From CALWOS01 sp963595735 (GTDB lineage: Bacteria; Bacillota; Clostridia; Oscillospirales; Oscillospiraceae): a stretch of DNA of 22,176 nt. The stretch covers positions 1 to 22,176 of the forward strand of contig CAVBJJ010000031.1 in assembly GCA_963595735.1 (NCBI GenBank). Direction: 5' to 3'. A program made the position numbers and the translations under genes. Shown piece by piece: positions 1 through 6,998 of this stretch (within the stretch, counting starts at the first letter, position 1; each line of letters begins with the position of its first letter). The notes beneath the pieces are model-generated. The model was not told where the DNA came from, ran no database searches, and saw nothing but the letters and a program-made list of their open reading frames with translations.

Positions 1-4
1 TGTT

Positions 5-55
5 TGCCCTCTCCGTCTTCGCTGCGCTCAGCCACCTCTCCCACAGGGAGAGGCA
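5..55. repeat. REP-like palindromic intergenic element
   Basis: An arm CCTCTCCC (35-42), loop ACA and arm GGGAGAGG (46-53) form a perfect hairpin. A second small hairpin GCTG/CAGC (21-32) lies before it. The start, TGCCCTCTCC at 5-14, can also pair with the 3' arm, so one long nested hairpin is possible. Elements of this form (CCTCTCC ... GGGAGAGGC) are, from memory, abundant between genes of gut Clostridia. No second copy was seen in this window, so the repeat status is inference. Confidence 0.5.
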
Positions 56-80
56 AGGCTGTCGAAAACAGTAGGCAGAG

Positions 81-114
81 AAAACTCCCGCAGCCGGCCG
101 GCTGCGGGAGTTTT
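81..114 (-). terminator. Terminator of the MATE gene (perfect 34-bp palindrome)
   Basis: AAAACTCCCGCAGCCGG is followed directly by its exact reverse complement. This gives a 17-bp GC-rich stem ending in a T tract on either strand. It starts 3 bases beyond the stop codon of the minus-strand MATE gene, so it very probably ends that transcript. It could also stop transcription entering from the left. Confidence 0.85.
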
Positions 115-117
115 GCG

Positions 118-1533
118 TCAAGTTGTCTTTGGCGGGGCGGGACGGCGCTTCAGCACGCGCAGGAAGCGGTACAGGAAGATCAACGCTACCACCAGCGCGA
201 CGGTTTCCATCAGCGGCGCCACCCAGACCACATTGATGGGGCCGAATTTCCGGGCAAACAGATGGATCAGGAAAATATCCACGCTGCCCTTGTGGAGCAG
301 CGTCAGCAGGAAGGGCTGCCAGCTTTGTCCCATGGCCTGGAACGCGGCGATGATCACAAAGGTGCCGGAGTAGATCGGGATCGCCAGACACAGCCGGCGC
401 AGGAAATAGGCGCCGTAATAAATCGTCTGGTCATCCCGGATAAACAGCGAGATCAGCGTTGGCGCAAAGCTGCGGGAGACGATGGCGCACAGCAGGGAAA
501 ACAGGATCGTGCTGACCGCACACAGCGCCATGGCGGATTTCATCCGCCGGTGCCGGCCGGAGGCATAGCAATAGGCCACCAGCGGGAGCATTCCCTGGGT
601 CACGCCCTGATTGACGGAAAAGGCAAGGGAGTCGATTTTTCGCACCACGCCGATCCCGGCCATGGCGGCCGCGCTTCCCATGCCGCCGATGATGGCGTTG
701 AGAAAGCAGTTGGAAACCGTTGCCAGACCGATCAGGCAGAAGCTGGGCAGACCACAGCGGACGATATCCCGCAGCTGCGCCCCTGCGCCGGAGAGCAGTT
801 TGGGACGAATGGTGTAAATGGGGTGCTGCTGTTTTTTGCGCCGCAGGAATACGACAAAATACAGCAGGGAAATGGTGTTGGCCAGAGCGGTGGCAATGGC
901 GGTGCCGAGGACCTCGTGTCCCTTGGGCAGCAGCACAAACATGAACAGGGGGTCCAACGCAAAGTTCAGGATAGCGCCCAGACTCATGCCAAAGCTGGCG
1001 CGGCTGGATTCGCCCGTGGCGCGAATCAGGTGGGCAAAGCAGCCGGAGAGCACAGCCGGAACGCCGCCGATGACAATGGTAAGCAGGGCATAGACCACGG
1101 CGTAGTCGATGTCTGAGGCGTCGCCGCCGATGCGCAGCAGCAGCGGGCGCTTGCACAGCAGGAAGAACAGGGAATAGGCCAGCCCCGCCAGCAGCGCGCC
1201 CCAAAAGGCAACGGCAAAGCTGCGTTTGGCTTTTTCCCGGTCGCCAACGCCCAGAGCGCGGGCGATGACGCTGGAGCCGCCCATGCCGAACATATTGCTG
1301 ATGGCGACCAGAATATTATACACCGGCATACAAAGGGAGATGGCCGCGACCGCGGCGGGGTCTCCCGTCAGCCCGACAAACCAGGTATCCGCCAGATTAT
1401 AGACCACATTGACGATCTGGCTGATGATGGCGGGCAGCACCATGGCGGCCACGGCCTTTGGCACAGAGTATTGTTCAAAAATGCGCTGCTCCCGGGTCAT
1501 TTCGCCGGGGGGCGCGGAGCGGGAATGGGACAT
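118..1533 (-). CDS. MATE family efflux transporter (MepA/NorM-like)
   Basis: A 471-residue polytopic membrane protein of the multidrug and toxic compound extrusion family, which exports organic cations or drugs in exchange for Na+ or H+. The family N-terminus is clear: a short hydrophilic tail, then VLPAIISQIVNVVYNLADTW with the adjacent FVG. It also has the internal repeat features GMGGSSVIARALG and the mirrored MAGIGVVRKIDSLAFSVNQG. About twelve hydrophobic segments fill the whole length, which is normal for the family. The ATG is at 1533, with an AAAGGA ribosome site about 12 bases upstream, a rather long spacing. The gene is monocistronic and divergent from the dehydrogenase at 1834. The family is certain; the substrate cannot be told. 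Confidence 0.93.
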   Translation of the reverse strand: MSHSRSAPPGEMTREQRIFEQYSVPKAVAAMVLPAIISQIVNVVYNLADTWFVGLTGDPAAVAAISLCMPVYNILVAISNMFGMGGSSVIARALGVGDREKAKRSFAVAFWGALLAGLAYSLFFLLCKRPLLLRIGGDASDIDYAVVYALLTIVIGGVPAVLSGCFAHLIRATGESSRASFGMSLGAILNFALDPLFMFVLLPKGHEVLGTAIATALANTISLLYFVVFLRRKKQQHPIYTIRPKLLSGAGAQLRDIVRCGLPSFCLIGLATVSNCFLNAIIGGMGSAAAMAGIGVVRKIDSLAFSVNQGVTQGMLPLVAYCYASGRHRRMKSAMALCAVSTILFSLLCAIVSRSFAPTLISLFIRDDQTIYYGAYFLRRLCLAIPIYSGTFVIIAAFQAMGQSWQPFLLTLLHKGSVDIFLIHLFARKFGPINVVWVAPLMETVALVVALIFLYRFLRVLKRRPAPPKTT

Positions 1534-1574
1534 AGGGGCGTGAAGTCCTTTCTTGGAATTTTATAATAACACCT

Positions 1575-1603
1575 ATTTTATCACAGTCCCCCATCCTGCG
1601 CAA
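1575..1603 (-). promoter_or_regulatory. Candidate sigA promoter for the MATE gene
   Basis: On the minus strand, TTGCGC (1598-1603) and TAAAAT (1575-1580) are separated by exactly 17 bases, about 40 bases upstream of the ATG. The -35 box is a poor match, so this is moderate evidence only. Confidence 0.4.
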
Positions 1604-1683
1604 GCCGCCGGGGACAGAGGCTTTTTTGTGGCGAGCGAAAGATTGTGAAAGATTTGTTTATTGTCGGAAAAGGGAGTTCCATA

Positions 1684-1711
1684 TTGACAAATTGGGAAAA
1701 CAGTGTACAAT
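1684..1711 (+). promoter_or_regulatory. Strong sigA promoter for the dehydrogenase gene
   Basis: TTGACA (1684-1689), 16-base spacer, TACAAT (1706-1711). The inferred start near 1718 leaves a leader of about 115 bases before the ATG at 1834. The leader can form a hairpin GACAGC/GCTGTC and a weaker GAAAACG (1779-1785)/CGTTTTC (1803-1809) pair just before the AGGAGG at 1818-1823. The spacer is nearly the same as that of the rpsF promoter at 5703-5730. Confidence 0.8.
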
Positions 1712-1833
1712 AAAATTGTGTGTGGACAGCGGACTATTGCTGTCTGCAAGAAAACGAGCGAATAACGATTCCCAAATAGAAAACGACCTTTCTCCGGAAC
1801 GGCGTTTTCAAAAAACTAGGAGGTTTTCAAACA

Positions 1834-2712
1834 ATGAAAGTCGGATTTATCGGTCTGGGCAGAATGGGCTCTAATATGTGTGCCAATGTGATCAAGCATG
1901 GCCACGAGGTGTATGCATACGATGTGTTTGCTCCCGCCATCGAGAAGATGGTCGAAAAGGGCGCAAAGGCTGCCACCAGCTATCAGGATCTGGCCGGCAA
2001 GGTCGATGCAGTTATGATGTCCCTGCCCAATGCTCCCATCGTCGCCGGTGCTGTGCAGCAGCTGCTGGAGGGCGCAAAGCCCGGCCTGCTCATCATTGAC
2101 CTGAGCAGCATCACCCCCAACACCATCCAGAAGCTGGCCGAGGACGGTGCCAAGCAGGGCGTTACCGTCATCGACGCTCCCGTCAGCGGCGGTATGGCCG
2201 GTGCCGAGGCCGGTACCCTGAGCATCATGGTCGGTGCTTCCGATGAGGACTTCGAGAAGGCGCGTCCCCTGCTGGAGTGCGTCGGTTCTCCCGAGAAGAT
2301 CCAGCATGTCGGTGCTGTCGGCGCCGGCGACGCCACCAAGATGGTCAACAACCTGCTGCTGGGCGTCAACATGGCCGCAGTGGGCGAGGCTCTGGCGCTG
2401 GGCGTCAAGTGCGGCGTGAAGGCCGACACCCTGTATGATGTCATCAGCAAGAGCTCCGGCTGCTCCTATGCGCTGACCGCCAAGTACGGCAGCTTCATTT
2501 CCAAGCGTAACTTCGAGCCCGGCTTCATGATCGACCTGCAGCACAAGGATCTGGGTATGGCTGTTGACACCGCCAAGGCAATGCATGTTCCCCTGATGAT
2601 GGGTAATGTTGCCCAGCAGCTGTACGATGTCGCGCGCGCCAAGGGCATGGGCAAGGAGGACATCTCCGCCATCCTGAAGCTGAGCGAGGAGCTGTACGGC
2701 GTCGAGGTGTAA
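1834..2712 (+). CDS. NAD(P)-dependent beta-hydroxyacid dehydrogenase (3-hydroxyisobutyrate dehydrogenase / tartronate semialdehyde reductase family)
   Basis: A 292-residue cytoplasmic oxidoreductase that interconverts a beta-hydroxyacid and its semialdehyde. The N-terminal Rossmann fold shows GLGRMG (G7, G9, G12). The substrate loop DAPVSGG lies at 114-120. The catalytic lysine motif KMVNN has K169 and N173. The all-helical C-terminal domain completes a full-length enzyme. From memory, the segment DLQHKDLGMA and the whole C-terminal half resemble clostridial 2-(hydroxymethyl)glutarate dehydrogenase as much as GarR, so the substrate is open. AGGAGG at 1818-1823 fixes the start. Codons are strongly biased (AAG, GTC, CCC, GGC), as in the nearby ribosomal genes, which suggests high expression. 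No pathway genes adjoin it. Confidence 0.9.
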   Translation: MKVGFIGLGRMGSNMCANVIKHGHEVYAYDVFAPAIEKMVEKGAKAATSYQDLAGKVDAVMMSLPNAPIVAGAVQQLLEGAKPGLLIIDLSSITPNTIQKLAEDGAKQGVTVIDAPVSGGMAGAEAGTLSIMVGASDEDFEKARPLLECVGSPEKIQHVGAVGAGDATKMVNNLLLGVNMAAVGEALALGVKCGVKADTLYDVISKSSGCSYALTAKYGSFISKRNFEPGFMIDLQHKDLGMAVDTAKAMHVPLMMGNVAQQLYDVARAKGMGKEDISAILKLSEELYGVEV

Positions 2713-2713
2713 G

Positions 2714-2770
2714 TCATACTTTCTCAAACAAGGCCGGTGTAACCGGGGTTGTTTGGTATCCAAAGTATGA
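2714..2770 (+). other. Long interrupted hairpin directly after the dehydrogenase stop
   Basis: Three nested stems share one axis: TCATACTTT (2714-2722) with AAAGTATGA (2762-2770), CAAACAA (2725-2731) with TTGTTTG (2749-2755), and CCGGT (2734-2738) with ACCGG (2742-2746) around a GTA loop. It starts one base after the stop codon and has no T tract after it. It is therefore more likely an mRNA-protecting 3' structure or a mobile palindromic element than a terminator. Confidence 0.6.
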
Positions 2771-2816
2771 TATTACATGAAAATGTATGAGATACAAGAG
2801 ATAAAAGTATGAGATA
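2765..2816. repeat. Short phased direct repeats GTATGAGATA
   Basis: GTATGAGATA occurs exactly at 2785-2794 and 2807-2816. A variant, GTATGATAT, lies at 2765-2773. The copies are 20-22 bases apart, about two helical turns. They fill the gap between the long hairpin and the terminator at 2817. The role is unknown: a protein-binding array or decayed repeat DNA are both possible. Confidence 0.55.
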
Positions 2817-2865
2817 TAGTGGGATGAGCTACAATTTTTGTTGATAGCTTATCCCACTATTTTTT
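2817..2865 (+). terminator. Rho-independent terminator
   Basis: The left arm TAGTGGGATGAGCTAC (from 2817) pairs with the right arm ending ATCCCACTA (2851-2859), allowing G-T wobble, and is followed by six T residues (2860-2865). It ends the dehydrogenase transcription unit. Its stem sequence is related to that of the terminator at 5635-5675. Confidence 0.85.
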
Positions 2866-2966
2866 ATATTCGTTTTTTATTGCAGTTGTTTTTGGGGGTT
2901 GTACGACTTGGTATGATTTTGTGGAAAAGTCTTTCGGGGGAGGAATAGACAGGAGGAAAAGAATAT

Positions 2967-4619
2967 ATGAAAATCAGACTTCGACTTTCGGTGATTCTGC
3001 TGGCGCTTGCTTTGAGCTGTAGCTTATTTGGCAGTGCGGGCGCAGTCAGCGGGGAGACGATACATTCAACTGAGGAAAAGAATATCATAAAGCAGGAAAA
3101 CAATGGGAATATCGACCTTTCCGCGTATACAGATTCCGGAAAGTACCATGTGGAAACAATCATCCCAACAAAGTATGGCACGGTGCTGTATTTCTGGCCG
3201 TTGGAAAATGTCCACGGCGGGAAAAATCCGAGCCTGCGGCTTCTTCGAGAGGATGGCAGTGAGGTGAATTTGTCCGAGCCGGTCTCCCGGGAAAGCCCGT
3301 GGAACTATCCGGCACATGACAACATCAGCCTGTCGGAGGATGGGAAGACCCTGCGCTTTTCCGTTTCCTTTGCCGCGCGGCGGGAGGAGGAAGTGGACGG
3401 AAAAACAGTCGTGCTGCACGATGCAGGCATCTATTATTACAAGGCTGATCTGGAGACAGGGAAGACCTTGGAAACAAAATTTGAGCCATTCGACACCATC
3501 GGGGAGGATGTAATCTCCACCTGGGCAAAGCCGGAGGTGGAAAAGGCCATCGCTTTGGGCTTTGTGCCTTTGTCGTTCCGGGAGAACTACAAGCGAAACA
3601 TCACCCGTGGGGAGTTTGCCGAGCTGGCGATGTTTTTCCTGTCGGTGCAGTACGGATACCAGTGTGCGGCAACGGCATATCCCTGGTTGGACACCGGCCA
3701 TCCGGATGATGAATTTTTCAAGGACGAATTTTTGGATGCCTATTGTGGAACGAAAAAAGACCGAAACGGGAACGCATTTCAGGATATAGATGGAAAAGAT
3801 TATGTATATGACAATCCTGCTTGCAGCGCATTGCCTTTGATTCCTGAATTTGCGGATACCAAGATAGGCAGGGAAGATACGCGGTTTATCGGAATTGCAT
3901 ATTGGTTTGGTATTGTCAACGGGACAAGTGATACCACCTTTGAACCGGACAAGCCGATCACCCGGCAGGAGGCCGCGGCCATGCTGATGCGGGTCTATAA
4001 AAATTATGCCGCATACGAGAGCAGCGGCAGCAGCTATCGCTTCGCAGATGATGCCCAAATTGATGCTTGGGCCAAGGCGGATGTATACAGCATTCAGGCC
4101 TTGGAAGTCATGCAGGGCGTGGAAGAGAATGTGTTCGCGCCCACGGAGAACTACACCATAGAGCAGGCGATCCTCACTTTCTGGCGGCTGTATAATACCG
4201 CGCCGGTGAGCAGAAAGCAAAAAAATATTACCCCTTTGCTGGATTACAAATTTGAAAGTGAGCATGGTCTTCCGCGCTCGATACCGACCTCTTTCATAGA
4301 GCAGTTTCGCCAGGAGTATGATGGCTATATTTTGGTGTATGGATATCAACAATACTACCATTCCCAATCTTCAAAATTCAAAATATACATCTTCGACAAA
4401 AGCGGTGGAATGCTGTGCACGGATGTTTCCAATGATACGGAACTTAGTTGGCAATTCGATGTGGAAAAAGCTGCCTTGACAGTGTATATCTATTACGATG
4501 ATACTTTTTGTCTGCACAACAAACTCAATGGCAACAGCAAGGTGTATGACAAAGGTACCTATAAAGTGGAATATGATGTGGCAACCCGGATGCAGACGAA
4601 TTTTGAACGCGTAGAATAA
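2967..4619 (+). CDS. Secreted S-layer homology (SLH) domain protein
   Basis: 550 residues, starting with a classical signal peptide (basic MKIRLRLS, hydrophobic core, AGA-type cleavage near residue 26). Residues about 30-175 have no family I recognise and look beta-rich. Three SLH modules follow, at about 181-230, 297-348 and 359-410. The second is the clearest, with FEPDKPITRQEAAAMLMRVY. SLH triplets bind secondary cell wall polymer, so the protein should sit on the cell surface. The tail (415-550) is tyrosine-rich and unrecognised, which is unusual because SLH repeats are more often at a terminus. AGGAGG at 2951-2956 sets the start. Codons are more AT-rich than in flanking genes. The next gene follows after 49 bases, probably in the same operon. 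SLH calling is firm; the function beyond anchoring is unknown. Confidence 0.88.
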   Translation: MKIRLRLSVILLALALSCSLFGSAGAVSGETIHSTEEKNIIKQENNGNIDLSAYTDSGKYHVETIIPTKYGTVLYFWPLENVHGGKNPSLRLLREDGSEVNLSEPVSRESPWNYPAHDNISLSEDGKTLRFSVSFAARREEEVDGKTVVLHDAGIYYYKADLETGKTLETKFEPFDTIGEDVISTWAKPEVEKAIALGFVPLSFRENYKRNITRGEFAELAMFFLSVQYGYQCAATAYPWLDTGHPDDEFFKDEFLDAYCGTKKDRNGNAFQDIDGKDYVYDNPACSALPLIPEFADTKIGREDTRFIGIAYWFGIVNGTSDTTFEPDKPITRQEAAAMLMRVYKNYAAYESSGSSYRFADDAQIDAWAKADVYSIQALEVMQGVEENVFAPTENYTIEQAILTFWRLYNTAPVSRKQKNITPLLDYKFESEHGLPRSIPTSFIEQFRQEYDGYILVYGYQQYYHSQSSKFKIYIFDKSGGMLCTDVSNDTELSWQFDVEKAALTVYIYYDDTFCLHNKLNGNSKVYDKGTYKVEYDVATRMQTNFERVE

Positions 4620-4668
4620 GGAAAGCAAACGCTTGACTTATCCGACAGAAAAAGAAAGGAAGTTTTCT

Positions 4669-5541
4669 ATGGCGAGTAATGGACAACCCAAATTTACCCC
4701 TGCAAATAACTTCCAGGGGACGAACAACTTGGCGGTCGGATCAACATATGATACGACCTACACAAACTTTGGTCTGTCGGTCTACAAGAACTACGATTCC
4801 TACCATCGGCGCAATATGTATCTGAACGAACACATTACAAGCTGTGTAGAGATGGGATGCGGTGCGCATTACTATTCCCAGGGGATCTACACCTCCACAT
4901 ACCGCAAAGCGGAGACAACCATCAACCTGAGTAGTGTCACAGTTGACACAAAAAACAAGAGAGTGGCGTGCATTTCTCTTGGGGTACATGGCGCAAAGGG
5001 ATCCTGTGATATGGGAATCGAAACATATGATGGGACAAACTGGTTCGAGATTTGTTGGAGTGGCGTTGTCGGAAAAGCAAGAAAGGGGGCAACGATTTCC
5101 GGTGCGGCCAAGGTGAAGATCACTGTAGAGCCCGCTAAAACCAGTGCGGGAGACTATGTGTACGGAACCTTTGTGTGGTACAACAGCTCCGGCTCGGTAC
5201 TCCGGGAAGACCAACTGACTTGCAAGCAAGACAATGGTAGTGGTGTTGCGCTTTTTGATGCCGACAGTGCTGGACTGACTATACAGCGGTTCCATCGGTT
5301 TATGTCTCTGATTCCGCCTGATGGAACGAGCTACACTCCTCAGACTGACCTTACAGACGGCTCAAAGTTGATTGGTGGAAATTTGACCAACAACAAGCTG
5401 TATCTGGCGAACGGTTCTGCCGTGACATGGGGTACCAGCCTGATGGATTACATCTGGTCGGTGCAGGGCTGGAACATCAGCAACTTCACGCCTGGAAACA
5501 ATGACACCTTCTCCTGTACCCACAGTCACTATATGTACTAA
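4669..5541 (+). CDS. Hypothetical protein, no recognised family, partner of the SLH gene
   Basis: 290 residues from the ATG at 4669, chosen because AAAGGA (4655-4660) is 8 bases upstream. A TTG 12 codons earlier has no such site. I do not recognise the family. The protein is rich in Thr, Ser, Asn, Gly and aromatics, and seven cysteines are spread through it. Its character is that of an extracellular beta-sandwich or phage/lectin-like protein (for example GTFVWYNSSGSVL), yet there is no signal peptide and no membrane segment. It lies 49 bases after the SLH gene, on the same strand and with the same AT-richer codons, and ahead of a terminator, so co-expression is likely. An unconventional secretion route, a lost signal peptide or a cytoplasmic role are all possible. 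Confidence 0.75.
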   Translation: MASNGQPKFTPANNFQGTNNLAVGSTYDTTYTNFGLSVYKNYDSYHRRNMYLNEHITSCVEMGCGAHYYSQGIYTSTYRKAETTINLSSVTVDTKNKRVACISLGVHGAKGSCDMGIETYDGTNWFEICWSGVVGKARKGATISGAAKVKITVEPAKTSAGDYVYGTFVWYNSSGSVLREDQLTCKQDNGSGVALFDADSAGLTIQRFHRFMSLIPPDGTSYTPQTDLTDGSKLIGGNLTNNKLYLANGSAVTWGTSLMDYIWSVQGWNISNFTPGNNDTFSCTHSHYMY

Positions 5542-5634
5542 TCTATGAGTATACGGTAAGCACCCGGAAACTGATTTCCTGAAAAATCATACCCAAATCA
5601 TATTTCCCAAACAGCCCAATAAAAATATAAAACT

Positions 5635-5675
5635 CGCGGGATAAGCTTTGTATCGAAGTTTATTCCGCGTTTTTT
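5635..5675 (+). terminator. Terminator closing the SLH islet
   Basis: CGCGGGATAAGCTTTG (from 5635) pairs, with G-T wobbles, with the arm ending TTATTCCGCG (5669), around a short loop. Six T residues follow (5670-5675). It lies about 95 bases after the stop of the unknown gene and 27 bases before the rpsF promoter. Confidence 0.85.
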
Positions 5676-5702
5676 AAGTAGGGGAGCAGTAGGAAAAAAC
5701 AT

Positions 5703-5730
5703 TTGACAATATTGGAAAATCGTGTATAAT
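5703..5730 (+). promoter_or_regulatory. sigA promoter of the rpsF-ssb-rpsR operon
   Basis: TTGACA (5703-5708), 16-base spacer and a perfect TATAAT (5725-5730). The expected start is near 5737, leaving a leader of about 73 bases. Eleven of the 16 spacer positions match those of the dehydrogenase promoter at 1684-1711. Confidence 0.88.
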
Positions 5731-5736
5731 AATAAA

Positions 5737-5803
5737 GTCCGTGCAAAAACGGAAAAATTCCTTGTTCCCGCCTGTGAGCGGGGGCCAAAGACCAGAAGGA
5801 GGT
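5737..5803 (+). promoter_or_regulatory. rpsF leader, candidate S6:S18 protein-binding RNA
   Basis: The leader holds a hairpin CCCGC-CTGTGA-GCGGG (from 5767) with a possible outer stem CCTTG/CAAAG. It ends with the ribosome site AAGGAGGT at 5796-5803. Firmicute rpsF leaders often carry a hairpin bound by the S6:S18 complex to repress the operon. Position and size fit, but I could not verify the conserved bulge. Confidence 0.4.
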
Positions 5804-5809
5804 GCAAAC

Positions 5810-6106
5810 ATGGCTAAGACAAGCGAGAAGTACGAGCTGATGTACATCATCAACCCCAATCTCAGCGAGGAAGAGACCGCGGCGATCGTGGAGAAGTTCA
5901 AGACTCTTGTCGAGCAGAACGGCACTTTGGAGGAAGTTGAGGAGATGGGCAAGCGCAAGCTGGCTTACGAGATCAACTACATTTCCGAGGGTTACTATGT
6001 TCTGATGAAGTTCACCAGCAGCCCCGCCCTGCCCGCCGAGTTGGATCGTGTTCTGGGTATCACCGATGGCGTGATGCGCAGCCTGATCACCCTGCGCGCC
6101 GAGTAA
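5810..6106 (+). CDS. rpsF: 30S ribosomal protein S6
   Basis: 98 residues, the usual size of bacterial S6, which binds S18 and 16S rRNA in the platform of the small subunit. Typical features are YELMYIINPNLSEEE at the start, GKRKLAYEI in the middle, and GYYVLMKF followed by the VLGITDGVMRSLI end. The ATG at 5810 is preceded by AAGGAGGT with seven to eight bases of spacing; in-frame codons upstream lie in the leader. It is the first gene of the rpsF-ssb-rpsR operon, 13 bases before ssb. Confidence 0.97.
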   Translation: MAKTSEKYELMYIINPNLSEEETAAIVEKFKTLVEQNGTLEEVEEMGKRKLAYEINYISEGYYVLMKFTSSPALPAELDRVLGITDGVMRSLITLRAE

Positions 6107-6119
6107 GGAGAGGAAGCAA

Positions 6120-6596
6120 ATGCTGAATCACATCACCCTTATGGGCCGCTTGACCAGAGATCCGGAGCTCCGTTATACCTCCAGCAACACGCCTGTGGCG
6201 TCATTTTCGCTGGCGGTGGATCGGGATTTCGCCCCCCGGGATGGGGGAGAGCGGCAGACGGATTTTATCGACATTGTCGCCTGGCGGCAGACGGCAGAAT
6301 TCGTCTCCAAGTATTTCACCAAGGGCCGCATGGCCGTGGTGAGTGGAAGATTGCAGATCCGTGCTTGGGAAGACCGGGAGGGCAACAAGCGCAGAAGCGC
6401 TGAGGTTGTGGCCGAGAATGTCTATTTCGGCGACAGCAAGCAGTCCCGGGAGGGCGGCGATACCGGTGGGTATCGTGCCGCGCCCCAGCAGCAGGAGCCT
6501 TATGGCGGCCGCAGCGGCGGCATGGCTCCGCCCCAGCCCGCGCCCAGCGCTTTTGCTGAGCTGGACGATGGGGACGACGGAGATCTGCCCTTCTAA
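6120..6596 (+). CDS. ssb: Single-stranded DNA-binding protein
   Basis: 158 residues. The N-terminal OB fold (about 1-105) starts MLNHITLMGRLTRDPELRYT and carries FIDIVAWRQTAEFVSKYFTKG, both standard for SSB. It coats single-stranded DNA in replication, repair and recombination. A flexible Gly/Pro/Gln-rich linker (about 110-145) leads to the acidic tip DDGDDGDLPF, which recruits partner proteins. The conserved position between rpsF and rpsR supports a housekeeping SSB rather than a phage or plasmid copy. GGAGAGG upstream serves as ribosome site. Confidence 0.97.
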   Translation: MLNHITLMGRLTRDPELRYTSSNTPVASFSLAVDRDFAPRDGGERQTDFIDIVAWRQTAEFVSKYFTKGRMAVVSGRLQIRAWEDREGNKRRSAEVVAENVYFGDSKQSREGGDTGGYRAAPQQQEPYGGRSGGMAPPQPAPSAFAELDDGDDGDLPF

Positions 6597-6638
6597 CAAC
6601 AATCATCAGCTGAAAACTTCAAAAAGGAGGAAAAAGCC

Positions 6639-6875
6639 ATGGCGTTCGATAAGAACAACAAGAACCGCAAGCGCAGAAAAGTTTGCCAGTTCTGTGTGGA
6701 TAAGGCCGAGTTCATCGACTATAAGGACACCGGCAAGCTGCGCCGCTTCACTTCGGAGCGCGGCAAGATCTTGCCCCGTCGTACCACCGGTACCTGCGCC
6801 CGTCATCAGCGGCAGCTGACCGAGGCCATCAAGCGCGCTCGTCAGATCGCCCTGATGCCCTATGTCATCGACTAA
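6639..6875 (+). CDS. rpsR: 30S ribosomal protein S18 (zinc-type)
   Basis: 78 residues, full length for S18, the S6 partner in the small-subunit platform. The N-terminus is basic. The core KILPRRTTGTCARHQRQL and the end AIKRARQIALMPY are diagnostic. CQFC near residue 17 and CARH near residue 53 form a CXXC/CXXH set, so this is the zinc-binding (C+) form. Some genomes carry a second, zinc-free copy for zinc starvation; none is seen here. AAGGAGG lies at 6624-6630. Confidence 0.97.
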   Translation: MAFDKNNKNRKRRKVCQFCVDKAEFIDYKDTGKLRRFTSERGKILPRRTTGTCARHQRQLTEAIKRARQIALMPYVID

Positions 6876-6920
6876 TTGCATTTTACAGTCCGTCCGATAC
6901 GGCGGCTGTTTGTAAAACAA

Positions 6921-6960
6921 AAAATCCACTGTGCAGCGTGACTGCGCAGTGGATTTTTTT
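6921..6960 (+). terminator. Terminator of the rpsF operon
   Basis: AATCCACTGTGCAG pairs with CTGCGCAGTGGATT around a CGTGA loop and is followed by seven T residues. A weaker hairpin, TTTTACAG.../...TTGTAAAA, lies just before it, at about 6880-6917. Confidence 0.92.
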
Positions 6961-6998
6961 ACATATTAAATCCGGGAAAAGTTGCAAAAACTTCTGGT

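Noticed and set aside
2765..2816. CRISPR-like array
   Set aside because: The repeat unit is only 9-10 bases, with three copies and spacers of about 11 bases, and there are no cas genes.
4633..4668. Upstream TTG start for the unknown islet protein
   Set aside because: No ribosome site before it, whereas AAAGGA is placed well for the ATG at 4669. The extra residues also do not form a signal peptide.
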